A DNA stretch of 64,000 bases from Gerris lacustris. Its lineage: Eukaryota; Arthropoda; Insecta; Hemiptera; Gerridae. Under the pieces are notes generated by a model. That model did not search any database. It was given only the letters and a program-made list of their open reading frames with translations, and was not told the origin of the DNA. The DNA is taken from the NCBI GenBank assembly GCA_951217055.1, contig OX578283.1, forward strand, positions 372,001 through 436,000. Direction: 5' to 3'. This document shows, one piece after another, positions 13,126-23,623 of this stretch (the stretch's first letter is position 1; each line of letters begins with the position of its first letter). The position numbers and the translations under genes were made by a program.

Positions 13126-13989
13126 TTTTTGGAACGAAGTTCCTTATGGCACGTTCTGGAGCCCGGCAGTAAATCCGAAAAAAACCACCAAAATCACCGT
13201 CACAAAATAACCGTCACAAAATCACCGTCACGCATAATCCGTCACGAAATCTACCGATGGCAATAACATGAGTAAAAGATCACCGAGTTTGTTGAACACA
13301 TGTTCATTTTACAAATGCCCAGGCTAAGTTCGTTGGACAACGTTATACGCCCAAGCGTTCACGCGCAACGCTCGCGTTCAAATTTAAAATTGGATTTTTT
13401 TGGACGGGAAAAAATTCTAACTTCGTCTATTTAATGAGACAAACAACTTTTATAAATACTTTTTTTTAGTAAAACGAACACCGGCACTGCTATGAAGTGA
13501 TAAAGATCGCTAAATTTATTAAAGCGGACGTTAAGCGGTTTTAAATAAAGAAAACAACGTTTTTACCGATATCTTACATTCTAATTTCAATAAAACTTCA
13601 TACACATCGTCTAAAGTACAATTGAAACAGGCATGTAAAATTTCAAGCAGAAGTTTTTTAGTGTTGGTGATTTATATTTTTTATTATAATATTTTAATTG
13701 GAGATTCACTGACGAAGGTCTGATGGGACCGTTCTTTTCTTCTCTACAACCATCTGCTTTAACTATAAACTAATCAAAATTAACTTTTTTCCCCAATTTA
13801 CAATACATCATCATTTATTATAAGACACTTTTCAAAGATAATAAAAAGTTTTTCTTTTAATATTGCCTTAACTCCGCTAGTACAAATAGGTACTTTTAAT
13901 TTTGTCTCTTATTCTAACTCCACCTTGTAGAAGTAGTTAGTATCATATACTTAGCACTGTAATTATATAATTTATATTTAATATAAAGC

Positions 13990-14184
13990 GTAAGGAACTT
14001 GGTTCCTACCGGGTGTCCCACGACACCACACGTATTTTTTCTTATAAAATTGTTAATAACTTTGGTTCTACTTAATATTTTTCGATGAAACCAAGGCTAC
14101 AACATGCGCAACATGTTGGCCCACACCGTAATAAAAAAATACGTGTGGTGTCGCGGGACACCCGGTAGGAACCAAGTTCCTTAC
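13990..14184. mobile_element. central inverted-repeat element with 51-bp arms
   Basis: 13990-14040 and 14134-14184 are inverted repeats of 51 bp with one mismatch, starting GTAAGGAACTTGGTTCCTAC, around a loop of about 93 bp. This arm identity is much higher than that of the surrounding inner arms. It could be a younger MITE nested in the foldback, or the preserved centre of the palindrome. Confidence 0.7.
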
Positions 14185-14711
14185 ATTTTTAAATATAAAT
14201 TATAAAATCACACCGCGGAGTTAAAAAAGAGACAAAATTAAAAGTAACAAACTGTTTGTACCTAGCAGAGTTAAGGCAAAATTAAAAGAAAATCATTATT
14301 TGTATGATTAAAGCAAGCGTCTTACTATAAATATGTTTTGAATATTGAGAATGAGTTAATAATGATGCGTTCATAGTTAAAGAGTAAGTTTGTAGCTGGT
14401 AGGAAATGACTGTTTTCTACCTACCCGGCCTACTAATTTAAAATATTATATCTCTTCCCTACTCAAAAACGTCTTCTTGTATCAAGTTGAATTTTTACAT
14501 GCATGTTTCAATTGTACATAGACGATGTGTAAGAAGTTTTATTAAAATCGTTACGTCAGACACCTCATCGAATATTTAAATTAAAGTTGTTTCCTTTATT
14601 TTTAACGTTCAGGTCCGCTTTAATAAATTTAGCAATCTTTATCACTTCATAGCGGTGTCGGTGTTAGTTTTAAAAAAAAAAAAATATTTAAGAAAGTTGT
14701 TTTGTCTCTTA

Positions 14712-14912
14712 TAATTTTTCTTTATGGTGAACCCTTTTTTTAAATTTGATTTGTGTATAGAAAACTATATATAATTATATATTTTCTTTGGGTCGTTTAG
14801 GGTTAAATAAAATGAGCTAATTCCTCCTTTTCTTTTCTCTAAGAACAACAGCTATATTTCGCCCTAACTAAGAGCTTCTTCAGGCTATAACATAAAAATC
14901 AAACCAAATTTT
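14712..14912 (-). mobile_element. about 200-bp insertion in the right arm, with target duplication
   Basis: The left arm runs straight through GTCTATTTAATGAGACAAAC near 13430. The right arm is split between two TTTTGTCTC copies, near 14702 and 14922, enclosing about 200 bp. The duplicated 9-bp word looks like a target-site duplication. On the minus strand the insert reads GCCTGAAGAAGCTCTTAG, then CGAAATATAGCTGTTGTTCT, a motif that recurs near 25569-25615. Confidence 0.6.
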
Positions 14913-15207
14913 TGTTTTGTCTCATTAAATAGATGAAGTTAGAATCTTTTTCCGCCCTAAAATTCCAATTTTAAATTCGAAGCTTACGGATAACGTTGTC
15001 CAACAAACTCAGCCTGGGCATTGGTAACTTGAAAATATGTACCAAATTTCAACTAACTCAGTCTATATTTACATCTCATCATCATTTACTCAAGTTGTCG
15101 TCATCGGTAGATTTCGTGACGCTTGTTTTGTGACGGTAATTTTGGTCGTTTTTTTCGGATTCACTCCCGGGCTCCAGAACGTGCCATAAGGAACTTCGTT
15201 CCAAAAA

Positions 15208-15462
15208 GAAGGAACAAATATAAAAATAACCGATGAAATTCATTAATTAGTTTAAAGTTTAGTTAAAAGTTCTAAGCGAACATAATTATTCATTTCTGCG
15301 AGACTTTTGTTAAACGGCAAAGTTAGTTTACATCTTTCAAAATTCAAATAATTAAATAAATGAAATAAAATAAATAAAAATATTTGTTAATTTTCTTGTA
15401 TTATTAAATATAAATAATGTATTAATATTTTTTTGAAAAATTATAATAAAAAATTAGTTAGT
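15208..15462. other. unassigned AT-rich sequence
   Basis: No recognised feature. Confidence 0.35.
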
Positions 15463-15525
15463 TCAAAACGGTCACCCATCCTAATACTGACCACGCCAAA
15501 TGCTGCTTCACAGCAGGAGAGGCCA
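15463..15525 (-). pseudogene. 5S rRNA-like relic (3' half)
   Basis: Read on the minus strand the segment gives GAAGCAGCATTTGGCGTGGT, then CAGTATTAGGATGGGTGACC. This strongly resembles the part of eukaryotic 5S rRNA with an AAGCAG...GGTTAGTACTTGGATGGG pattern, including the internal promoter C box. The 5' half of 5S is not recognisable, so this is a decayed pseudogene or a 5S-derived SINE head. The match is from memory of the 5S consensus. Confidence 0.6.
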
Positions 15526-16077
15526 CTCTAGCGGCCGCCGAAGTGAGGAAATGTTACGGGGTACCTCGTACCCGATTTTTTTTTTCCTTTTCATTAACCA
15601 AAATAAATGCTTTTTTTCATATTTGGCGGAATATAAAGTAAGCCTTAAGTTGAAAGCCTGTTCAATATTTACTACGACTGAATAAAGAATCGCAGGTTTT
15701 GTATTTTTGTTTTGGGAAGAAATTTTTACAGAAGATCCATTAGCCTCGCGAGCGAAACGCTCCCGTTCTATCCCGATCTGACAACCGTTAAAATAAAACA
15801 GCTGAAAAAATATGGCTCCGAAGAAAAGCTTTACTGACAGAACCGAACAACAAGAAAACATGCGGCCAGAACCTCCCGGGGGGGGGGGGGGAGAAAACCT
15901 TCCAAACCCATTATTTTAAAATAGAGTCTGAAAACAGTTATTGGAACCTGTTTTTTTTAGTATTTTTCTTCTGTTGTATTTTCTCTTTTAAGTAGCTCCG
16001 GTTTAATATATATGAATATAATAATCTGGAATGAAGCGTTAGAGCTTCAACATGTACAACTACAAACCCTTTCATTT
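15526..16077. other. unassigned sequence
   Basis: Contains a NotI-like GCGGCCGC at 15531 and a 12-G run near 15879-15890. Small open frames on both strands have no recognisable domain. Confidence 0.35.
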
Positions 16078-16475
16078 TTAGCGTTTCGTTGTTGAAAGCA
16101 AAAACAGAAACCCTTATAGTATCGTCCCTGTGTCTGTCTGTCTATCTATCGTCCCTGTGTCTGTCTGTCTGTCTATCGTCCCTGTGTCTGTCTGTCTGTC
16201 TATCGTCCCTGTGTCCGCCTGTCTGTCTATCGTCCCTGTGTCTGTCTGTCTGTCTATCGTCCCTGTGTCTGTCTGTCTGTCAATCTTCACGGTTCTAATA
16301 ACCTTTGAATCAAAAGAGATACATACAGGAAACTTTGCAGTATTAAAGGTCGTATTGACGCGCACTCAGGCAAAATATAGCGAACTCAAAATTATCAGCT
16401 GTTCAAATCCACAACACTTGTCGAAAGTGTTTCCTGCCATTTTGTCAAAAAGCATCAACATTTTGCCCTAGGAAA
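16078..16475 (+). mobile_element. R1-family element carrying a minisatellite
   Basis: Starts with an R1-like TTTAGCGTTTCG and the inverted echo AGAAACCCTTATAG, then GTGTCTGTCTGTC. Downstream, AACTCAAAATTATCAGCTG, GTTCAAATCC and CGCCATTTTGTC-type motifs match 6590-6760. The 27-bp array 16124-16281 lies inside it. Confidence 0.7.
16124..16281 (+). repeat. 27-bp minisatellite inside R1
   Basis: About six copies of a 27-bp unit, TATCGTCCCTG plus TGTCTGTCTGTCTGTC, made from the R1 5' segment GTCCCTGTGTCTGTCTG. This points to local expansion of element sequence. Confidence 0.92.
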
Positions 16476-16499
16476 ATTGATTTGTTTTAAAGTTTTCAC

Positions 16500-17490
16500 G
16501 TTCATTCTGGGTTTTTTATCGGCAGCTCCTCTGCCAATTAATAATTTGACGTTGGCAATGACTGCGGAAGCCTTTACGTGAGACTTGCCGCACAAACATT
16601 TTATTTGAAGTTTGCAAGTGATGCTACATTTGCCTGGACGGTTTTAACTTAGTTGACAAACTGGAAAACCTGTCTGCGTCAAGGAAACAGCCCATTTCTG
16701 TTAAACTTAGTACACATGTCCATTTCACCAATGCTCAGGACGAGTTTGTTAGACAACGGGCCTACACACATGGGAACTTGGTTCGGCGAACCAAGTTTGT
16801 GGGGTCCGCTCTCTTCGCTAACACACAGTAGAGAGGGACACGAACAACGGTTCCTCCTAATCGTCAGTTTCCATCTGAACTGAGCTGAAACAGCGTTACA
16901 AAAAAGCGTTAAAAACACTGAGTTAAAAACGGAGTTGAAAGAAACAGCTTTAGAAAAACACAGGGGAAAAAAACAGCGATAAAAAAACAAAAAAAAACAG
17001 TGTTAATAGAAGTAAAAAGAAACAAATGAGTCGGATGTAGAGTCAGGGTGTCTTTTCTGATAAAATGACGAACATCGTGTCCTCTACACACAGGCGAACC
17101 TGGTTCGCTCTGCCGGCGAACCGAACAAATGTTTTCCAACCCGATGGAAGACCAAGTTCGTCACGAACTTGGTTCGTTTACCTCTAAACACATGGGAACT
17201 TGGTTCGGACGAACCAAGTTCGGCGAACCAAGTTCCTATGTGTGTAGGCCGCCTTAAAGATCGCTAAAACTATTAAAGCGAACGTTTAAAAATAAAAAAA
17301 CCCTTTTTCTAATATCTTCAATATCTTACGTTCTAACGTATCGATTTAAAAAAAATTTAAAAAAATACTTAAACATCATCTAATGTAATGTTAACACATA
17401 CTTGCAAAATTGTAAGCTTACACAAGGAGAAGTTTTATAGAAGTGAAGTGATACGTTTAATACTTGTTGTAAAGGAGACTACCGGAGCGT
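16500..17490 (+). mobile_element. relic related to the left arm of the 13.1-kb foldback
   Basis: Outside the inserted MITE at 16759-17250, the sequence follows the foldback left arm. GAGTTTGTTAGACAACG matches AAGTTCGTTGGACAACG at 13327-13343. AAAGATCGCTAAAACTATTAAAGCG matches 13502-13526. AATATCTTACGTTCTAA matches 13569-13585. Only one arm is seen, and its ends are lost. Confidence 0.6.
16759..17250. mobile_element. 492-bp MITE with palindromic ends
   Basis: Terminal inverted repeats start GGCCTACACACATGGGAACT at the left, with GTGTGTAGGCC closing the right end. They agree over about 30 bp with one mismatch near the outer part. Each end also holds a short palindrome, AACTTGGTTC-x-GAACCAAGTT. 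The interior is A-rich with no coding frame. It interrupts the foldback-arm relic. A clear target duplication was not found. Confidence 0.75.
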
Positions 17491-17709
17491 GTAGAGTGGG
17501 AGGAATTGTAATGCAGGGTGGCTCCCCCCACTACTAGACTCTCGGACTCTTCAACAACTCATCGTAATAATCTACTTTCTCAGTATGCAATACGCTCGCT
17601 TCTTCGGTAAAGCCACGCGATGCCCTTAACATTTCTCTAAAATAATAGATTACTTTTAAATATTTAGGTGTTGATACAAATATATTAATGTATGTCTAAG
17701 AGAAAAGAA
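17491..17709. other. unassigned sequence
   Basis: No recognised feature. Confidence 0.3.
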
Positions 17710-18151
17710 TAGGTTTGTTCCAACCGAGCATTGTACCGTCCGCGGAATCGTCACCGGCATGCGCAGTAGATAAAAGCCGTTCCAAGCTGACTTGGGACAC
17801 TGTTTCGTACCGTACACGAAACTGTTCCAACCTGCGGGCAGGGATCGTTTGCGAACCGTTCACTGTACGATCCCAACGATCCTCTGACAATACCATGTAC
17901 TGGTTTGTATGACATGCGCAGTTATGTCAATAATTACAAATATCAACAGGAAGGTTTCCTAACTGTTAGGTTTCCTTAATGTTTTTAATACAGTGCGAAT
18001 TATAGTCCTAAACTCGTTCCAACCTGACATGATTTTATTACAGTACAATTTTAGCGCATGCGTATAAAACCTGTCCTAAACGATTCCCGAACGGAACGAT
18101 CCGCGGGACGATACAAAGGACGCTACAAATAGCGGGGTTGGAACAAACCTA
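17710..18151. mobile_element. MITE with TA target duplication
   Basis: Ends are GGTTTGTTCCAACC (17712-17725) and GGTTGGAACAAACC (18136-18149), perfect 14-bp inverted repeats, each flanked by TA. TA flanks are typical of Tc1/mariner elements, though other superfamilies with short AT-rich targets are possible. The 440-bp interior has several TTCCAA and GATCGT inverted motifs and no transposase. Confidence 0.8.
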
Positions 18152-20096
18152 ATGAGTGAAGAAATTAAAATTAATATGAATCCGACAGTCAGCTGATTTG
18201 TGACCTAGGTTCCACATTTCATCTAAATGAGACAGTACAGGGTGTTCTGCTCGGCACACATGTAATGCATGAGCATGCATTTCCTCGGTAAGCTGTTGAG
18301 GCATACTAGACGGTAGCGACAGAATATTAGTCGCGCCGAAGAAGGCCGAAGCAAAGAGTAGTCAAGTAAGATCGGGCCTTGCCCCACCTCTACTTTCTAC
18401 ACTCTACAGTCATTTTGTCTATGCTTCTCTCAAGACTTATCCACTATGACTATTCATAATAATAATAACGCCAACATACTAATGTTTATTAATACAATAA
18501 TTATAAAATAGACATTTATTTATCACTTTTTATTATTTCGTTATTTTTACATCGTTTGTATATATTATTAAGTAAACCCAAGAGTGATTGAAATGGAACA
18601 CAAATTATACACAACTAGTAATTATAATTCTAGGATGAAAAATACAATAAATCCATTAATTAAATTAAAATATAATTTAATTCATTTAATTCAATTATTG
18701 AAATGTAATTTAACTAAAGTACAATTTTTGAAAGAGGTATTGAGTAGAAAAAAACTTTAGCGTGACACCACGTATTTAAAGAATTCCCAGCAGTTTAAAA
18801 TATAAACATTAAATGATTATTAATATTATTAAAAACACTTTTCTTTTCATGTTTTGATATCTTTTAATTCTTACAACACAATGTTTTTTTTTAATAAAAT
18901 GTGCAAAAAGAGTAAGATATTAAAAAAGAATTGTTGAATTGAAAAAAGTAATTGTTCATTATTTATCATGAACATTATAATAATTGGCAGTATGAAAAAT
19001 GTATTAATAATAATGTAGTGCATGAAATGCAATGTACTTTAAAATGTCTAATAAAAGCAATCCAATTACATATTATTTAATTTCGTAAAAGATAAATTAG
19101 TTATTTAAAATAAGTCTTGATTTTGTTTCATAATAATTAAAGAGGACTTGATAATAAAAACACTGAACTTTACAATTGATTGTTGCTCGTAATAAGCAAT
19201 CTTTTAATCTATTATCTTGTTTAACGTAATAAGTGAAGGGTAGAGGTAAAGTAGTGCGAGGGTGCGTTCAAAGTTGTACCAGTGTATAAGTCTAGTAAGT
19301 GGTAGAGGTGGACTGTATAGGGGAACACGATGATTCCCGCATGAGATTCGTCTCTCTTCGGCTAGACAATTATTCTGTCGCTAACGTTTAGCGTTGAAAC
19401 ATGTCCACCGTTCAGCAGCAACATAATCAGCATCTGAAAAGATATTTACTGCCTATTCCGCGAATATTCGAATAGTAAAAAAATGAGCCGTTTACAAAAA
19501 AAGGATCTGATGAGGTAAAAAAAAAAAATACTACTTTTTTTATGTATACTATATTATAAATATTAATAAAAAAAAAAAATGATGTTATTGTTAAGTATTT
19601 TATTTTTTCTTAAGTTAACATTTTATGATTTAATTTGTCTAAATAACCCGTAATAACGTTCATAAATATGTTTTTAGCACATAAATGAATTCTTATCCCA
19701 AATTCCATAGGCATTTTTTAAACGAACCCCTACATAATGGACAAAAATTGTTGGATCGTGACTGTGCACTATAGAGGGGTTTGACTGTACTTGACGGGCC
19801 TACTCGAGGGAATTGTTTACTGCTCAGAGCTGGCAAACATTGAATGGTTTGATTGGTGAGTATGTTGGAAGGATGTTTGTACGAGACGTTGCCTCTTCCT
19901 ATGTGAGTGTGCAGCTTCATCCCGCAACAGAGTCTGCTTTCAGTAGTTTCCAAACAGAAAGCTTTGTTCCAACAAACCTTCCTTCCACATCATCTTTTAT
20001 TATCTTCGTTATTTATCAGTTAACATGTTTAAATAATAAACTATTATGTATGTGTGGCTAATTGTTTGATAGTAGTAAGTTGAGAAGACGCTGTTA
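18152..20096. other. unassigned AT-rich sequence
   Basis: Nearly 2 kb without a recognised gene or repeat. Poly-A runs lie near 19519 and 19571. Frames of 80-86 codons at 19693-20061 overlap on opposite strands and have no recognisable domain. Confidence 0.4.
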
Positions 20097-20193
20097 TTAC
20101 ACCTCACAGTGTGGGCTTATTACTCCTCACAGTGTTGGCCTATTACACATTACAGTGTGGGCCTATTACACCTCACAGTGTAAGCCTATTCCT
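20097..20193 (+). repeat. 24-bp tandem repeat, four copies
   Basis: Four imperfect copies of TCACAGTGTGGGCCTATTAC plus ACC. Confidence 0.85.
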
Positions 20194-20785
20194 CTAGGAT
20201 TCTTTGATAAAATATTTTTTAGCTTTCCGTTTGTATTTTTTTAACTTTGCGTTAAAAAAAAGTTGCTACAGCTAAAATTATTGAAGCTGAAGAGCCTTGT
20301 TATTAAAAGCAGGTAGAAAAACTTATTATTTACGACGCCACATTATCCCGGCTAACCCCCCCCCCCCCCTCTGGAAACCCCACGGCAACCTCTTGGCTTT
20401 TCTACAGGCCCCCCCCTTCCATTAACTTTTTTTTCATGAGGAACAAAAATGTATGTTTGGGGCTCCAAGTTTTAGGATCTAACCCTAATTAAAATTGAAA
20501 GGACAAGGAGGACTCTAGTAAGTGATGTGTGGCTCGCTTACAAATTTTATGATTTTAAATTTGCGTTTTTATATTTTATTCATACATCAGGGTGTTTGAA
20601 GTATACGTTCGGATATGTCACGTATTTATAGATCTCATCAATACAAACGACAATATTCAACAATATCGAAACAAACGTAAATGCATGTTTATTTTCTTTA
20701 AAAAAAATCCATATCTCGAACATGGTCGATCTTCGAAGCCATGTTTATTAGGACTGATTGGTTTGTATGAATAAGATCTTGCGGG
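20194..20785. other. unassigned sequence
   Basis: Includes a poly-C stretch at 20357-20369 and a second C-rich run near 20409. No gene recognised. Confidence 0.35.
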
Positions 20786-20995
20786 TAAGATATCCCATTA
20801 TATTTTAGCGAATGTTCTAAGAAAATTAAGCTATTGCAATGGCTTCAAAAATTTTGTAATGCGAATTTTTAAAAAATATTTCCATGGAAATCCGTTTTAG
20901 TCCATTACGAATCGATTCCTAAAATTTAACTCTTTTTTATGTATGTATGTATATATGTATGTATGTATAATATATGTATATATGTACATATACAG
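20786..20995 (-). mobile_element. R5 repeat, copy 2 (inverted)
   Basis: Reverse complement of the first half of the copy at 12130: CTATTGCAATGGCTTCAAAA, TTTCCATGGAAATCCGTTTT and GAATCGATTCCTAAAATTTA, followed by an ATGT-rich run (20939-20990) matching the ACATACATACAT start of copy 1. Confidence 0.7.
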
Positions 20996-21260
20996 GGTGA
21001 CTGGCGATAAAGTTTGGAAAAGTTATAGGGCGTTAGTACACCTCATATGGAACAAAAAACATCATATATACCATAAGTCAATTCTTAACCGTTCTGCCAC
21101 TAGGTCAAATTTAGCGAAATTTCGAGGGGTGTCGCCCTTGTCTCTTAAAATGAATTGTTGCTCTTAAAATATGAATGCTAGAATAATGATTTTAGTATCG
21201 TTGGAAAGCTTAGAAAATTTTCTAAAAGAAAAGTACTCTTAAGTCCTTTCATTCACATTA
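20996..21260 (+). repeat. possible transposon terminus and low-copy repeat
   Basis: ACAGGGTGACTGGCGATAAA at 20991 resembles the CAGGGTG starts of several insect DNA-transposon ends. It is followed by GGGGTGTCGCCC and TATCGTTGGAAAGCTTAG, modules shared with R4, R5 and R6. No opposite terminus is visible. Confidence 0.35.
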
Positions 21261-21776
21261 GCATTTGCTGAATATTCATTTTTATCGAAATTATTGAGAA
21301 TTTAATTATTCTTTTATTTTTTTGGTGGTGGCAGAACTTACTAACCAGTGTAGGTGCATCAAGTACACTTTCAGGAAAACTTCCACATTTACTTACCTTT
21401 CACGAAGTACTCACAGCTTTACCCAAACATTTGGCCATATTTTGAGTAATAACCGACAGAAGTTAAAATAATGATTGTAAATTTCAGTAAAATACGTACT
21501 ATACAGCAATCTATAATTAAATACAAGAGTTACCTCGGAATCTGGGAGCCGGCGAGGCCGTGTCCATTAAATTACCTACCTCGTCTGCTCGGACATCAAG
21601 GGCGGCACGAGGGCGTGGGTTCGATCCAGCGCCGTAATGCTCTGATTTATATGCCTAACTAGCGATCCCCACTCTCTTCGGCGGTACATTGTGCAGAGGT
21701 ATGATATGTAAAGTGGCTGCAACTCTCCAGCACGGGGCTAGTAAAACGGGTCTAAAATAACGCCTAATTACTATAG
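21261..21776. other. unassigned sequence with a tRNA-like B box
   Basis: GGGTTCGATCCAGC at 21617-21630 matches the RNA polymerase III B box (GGTTCGANNCC). A plausible A box and cloverleaf could not be drawn upstream, so this is not called as a tRNA. It may be the head of a tRNA-derived SINE. Confidence 0.35.
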
Positions 21777-21955
21777 GTTCGGACAAGCAATTCGGTAAAG
21801 TGGTTCGGACAAGCAGTTTGGACAAGCAATTCGGCCCAGCGGTTCGGACAAGCGGGTTCGGACAAGCAATTCGGACAAGCGATTTGGATAAGCGGTTTGG
21901 ACAAGCAGTTTAGACGAGCGGTTCGGACAAGCGCTTTGGACAAGAGGTTCGTCCT
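21777..21955 (+). repeat. degenerate 13-15-bp tandem repeat
   Basis: A dozen or so variants of GGTTCGGACAAGC, with AATTCGG and AGTTTGG alternations. Confidence 0.85.
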
Positions 21956-22748
21956 ACCCGTCTATTAGTAGTACTAGCCCCTTACAACTTCTACTACTAC
22001 TACCTGGAACTCTTTGATGTACAATTTGTAATTAATATTGTAACTAAGGGCGGATGTAGTTAGTGTGTAGATGGGGAGCAAGGCAAGGTGTTTCAATTCT
22101 CGCACGGCCCTGATATTATTTATACATGCGTCTCTTTGCTCGGTGCATCCCAAGGCACTCACACCTCGTCCGCACACGTCTACAGTGTTACCGAGTATTT
22201 ACATGCACTTTGTCTGTAGATTTACATACAGATCCAACCTAGATGGATTTACCCAAGCGTCGTTGCATTAAGTTGTACTGACCGGAATTTTAAACTGTTT
22301 TATCTTGAATAATTGTTTTCAATTGAATATGGGATTTAGAATCACCTGCTATATTGACTCGTATCGTACGCCATATTACTATAAACTATTATTACCGTTA
22401 CTAGTGATGCGCCGCATGCCCAACTAAGATGTGCGGGGCTGTAATAATCATCATCTGATAAAAATAACTTTAATTTGATATTCGACATGACATAGCTATG
22501 ACTTAAAATCCCTTAACTTTGGTATTATCGGTCATTTTGAAAGTAATGTCATAGTAGCTTTTTTCTTTATACCTCAATAGCTTTAAATTGTTACGAAAAA
22601 TCTCATGAGGGTGTTGCAATTTTTCTGATACCCTCATCTCGACCATTTTTTTTTTTTTTTTTTTTTAAAATGCCGACAAAAATGTTTGCATGATGGTTAC
22701 ATATTCTTTTCCTTCACTTCGAGTCGACGTACAACAAGTCTAGCTGAC
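21956..22748. other. unassigned sequence
   Basis: A run of about 20 T at 22647-22666. No gene recognised. Confidence 0.35.
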
Positions 22749-23266
22749 AGTTAGTACTCGTCCACAGTTAGGACTCGTCCACAGTTAGGACTCGCCCACA
22801 GTTAGGACTCGCCCACAGTTAGGACTCGTCCACAGTTAGGACTCGTCCACAGTTAGGACTCGTCCACAGTTAGGACTCGTCCACAGTTAGGACTCGTCCA
22901 CAGTTAGGACTCGTCCACAGTTAGGACTCGTCCACAGTTAGGACTCGCCCACAGTTAGGACTCGCCCACAGTTAGGACTCGCCTACAGTTAGGACTCGTC
23001 CACAGTTAGGACTCGCCCACAGTTAGGACTCGTCCACAGTTAGGACTCGTCCACAGTTAGGACTCGTCCACAGTTAGGACTCGTCCACAGATAGGACTCG
23101 CCCACAGTTAGGACTCGCCCACAGTTAGGACTCGTCCACAGTTAGGACTCGCCCACAGTTAGGACTCGTCCACAGTTAGGACTCGCCCACAGTTAGGACT
23201 CGTCCACAGTTAGGACTCGCCCACAGTTAGGACTCGTCCACAGTTAGGACTCGTCCACAGTTAGTT
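22749..23266 (+). repeat. 17-bp minisatellite
   Basis: About 30 copies of AGTTAGGACTCGTCCAC, with one recurrent T/C variation (CGTCC/CGCCC). It abuts the transposase relic that starts at 23267. There are no spacers between copies, so it is not CRISPR-like. Confidence 0.96.
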
Positions 23267-23623
23267 ATAACAAACATTGAAGATGTGTTAAGCACAATGT
23301 TGCCTGAAATTAAAGATCAAATGCCAAATTACACGTTTAAGCAAGATGACGCCCCGTCCCATCACTCCATGCAAACAATTCAATACTTGCAAGAGAATTG
23401 GCCAGACTTGATTCAGCCAGACGAGTGTCCGCCCAACGGTCCAGACCTGTGTCTAACTGATTACTCTGTCTGGGGTTGGTAAAAACAAAGAGTGCACGTG
23501 GGAGACAGAATATAGGACCTTGATCAACTTCAAAAGAGGATTCTTCGTGCCTGGGAGGATTTGCGTCAATCAATAATGCTGGGGCGATATCCCACTAGAG
23601 AAGGAGAGTGCAGGCAGTCGTAA
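23267..23623 (+). pseudogene. mariner/Tc1-superfamily transposase relic, C-terminal part
   Basis: Reads in one frame with two internal stops (at 23480 and near 23513). Motifs: FKQDDAPSHHSMQT, resembling the QDGAPAHHS block with the second catalytic Asp. Then PPNGPDLCLTDYSVWGW, resembling NSPDLNPLDYSIWG with the third catalytic Asp. After the stop come KQRVHV and LRAWEDL, typical of the C-terminal tail. These enzymes cut and paste DNA through a DDE/D catalytic triad. The N-terminal DNA-binding region and first Asp are missing, cut off at the minisatellite. No terminal repeats were found. Confidence 0.85.

Larger units (their letters stand above)
13126..15207. mobile_element. large foldback element, 2.08 kb
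   Basis: Outer ends are perfect 41-bp inverted repeats: 13126-13166, which includes GGAACGAAGTTCCTTATGG, and 15167-15207. Much of the interior is also inverted-repeated: TCACTTCATAGC/GCTATGAAGTGA, TAATAAATTTAGC-type blocks, and AGAGACAAAATTAAAAGT near 14229 against its reverse near 13897. The element is therefore two long diverged arms around a central hairpin at 13990-14184. No transposase frame is visible, and no clear target duplication was found. Confidence 0.8.

Noticed and set aside
21570..21650. tRNA gene at the perfect B box GGGTTCGATCC
   Set aside because: No convincing A box, acceptor stem or anticodon arm could be drawn.
22749..23266. CRISPR-like array of short direct repeats
   Set aside because: Units are contiguous with no unique spacers, no cas genes are present, and the context is eukaryotic.
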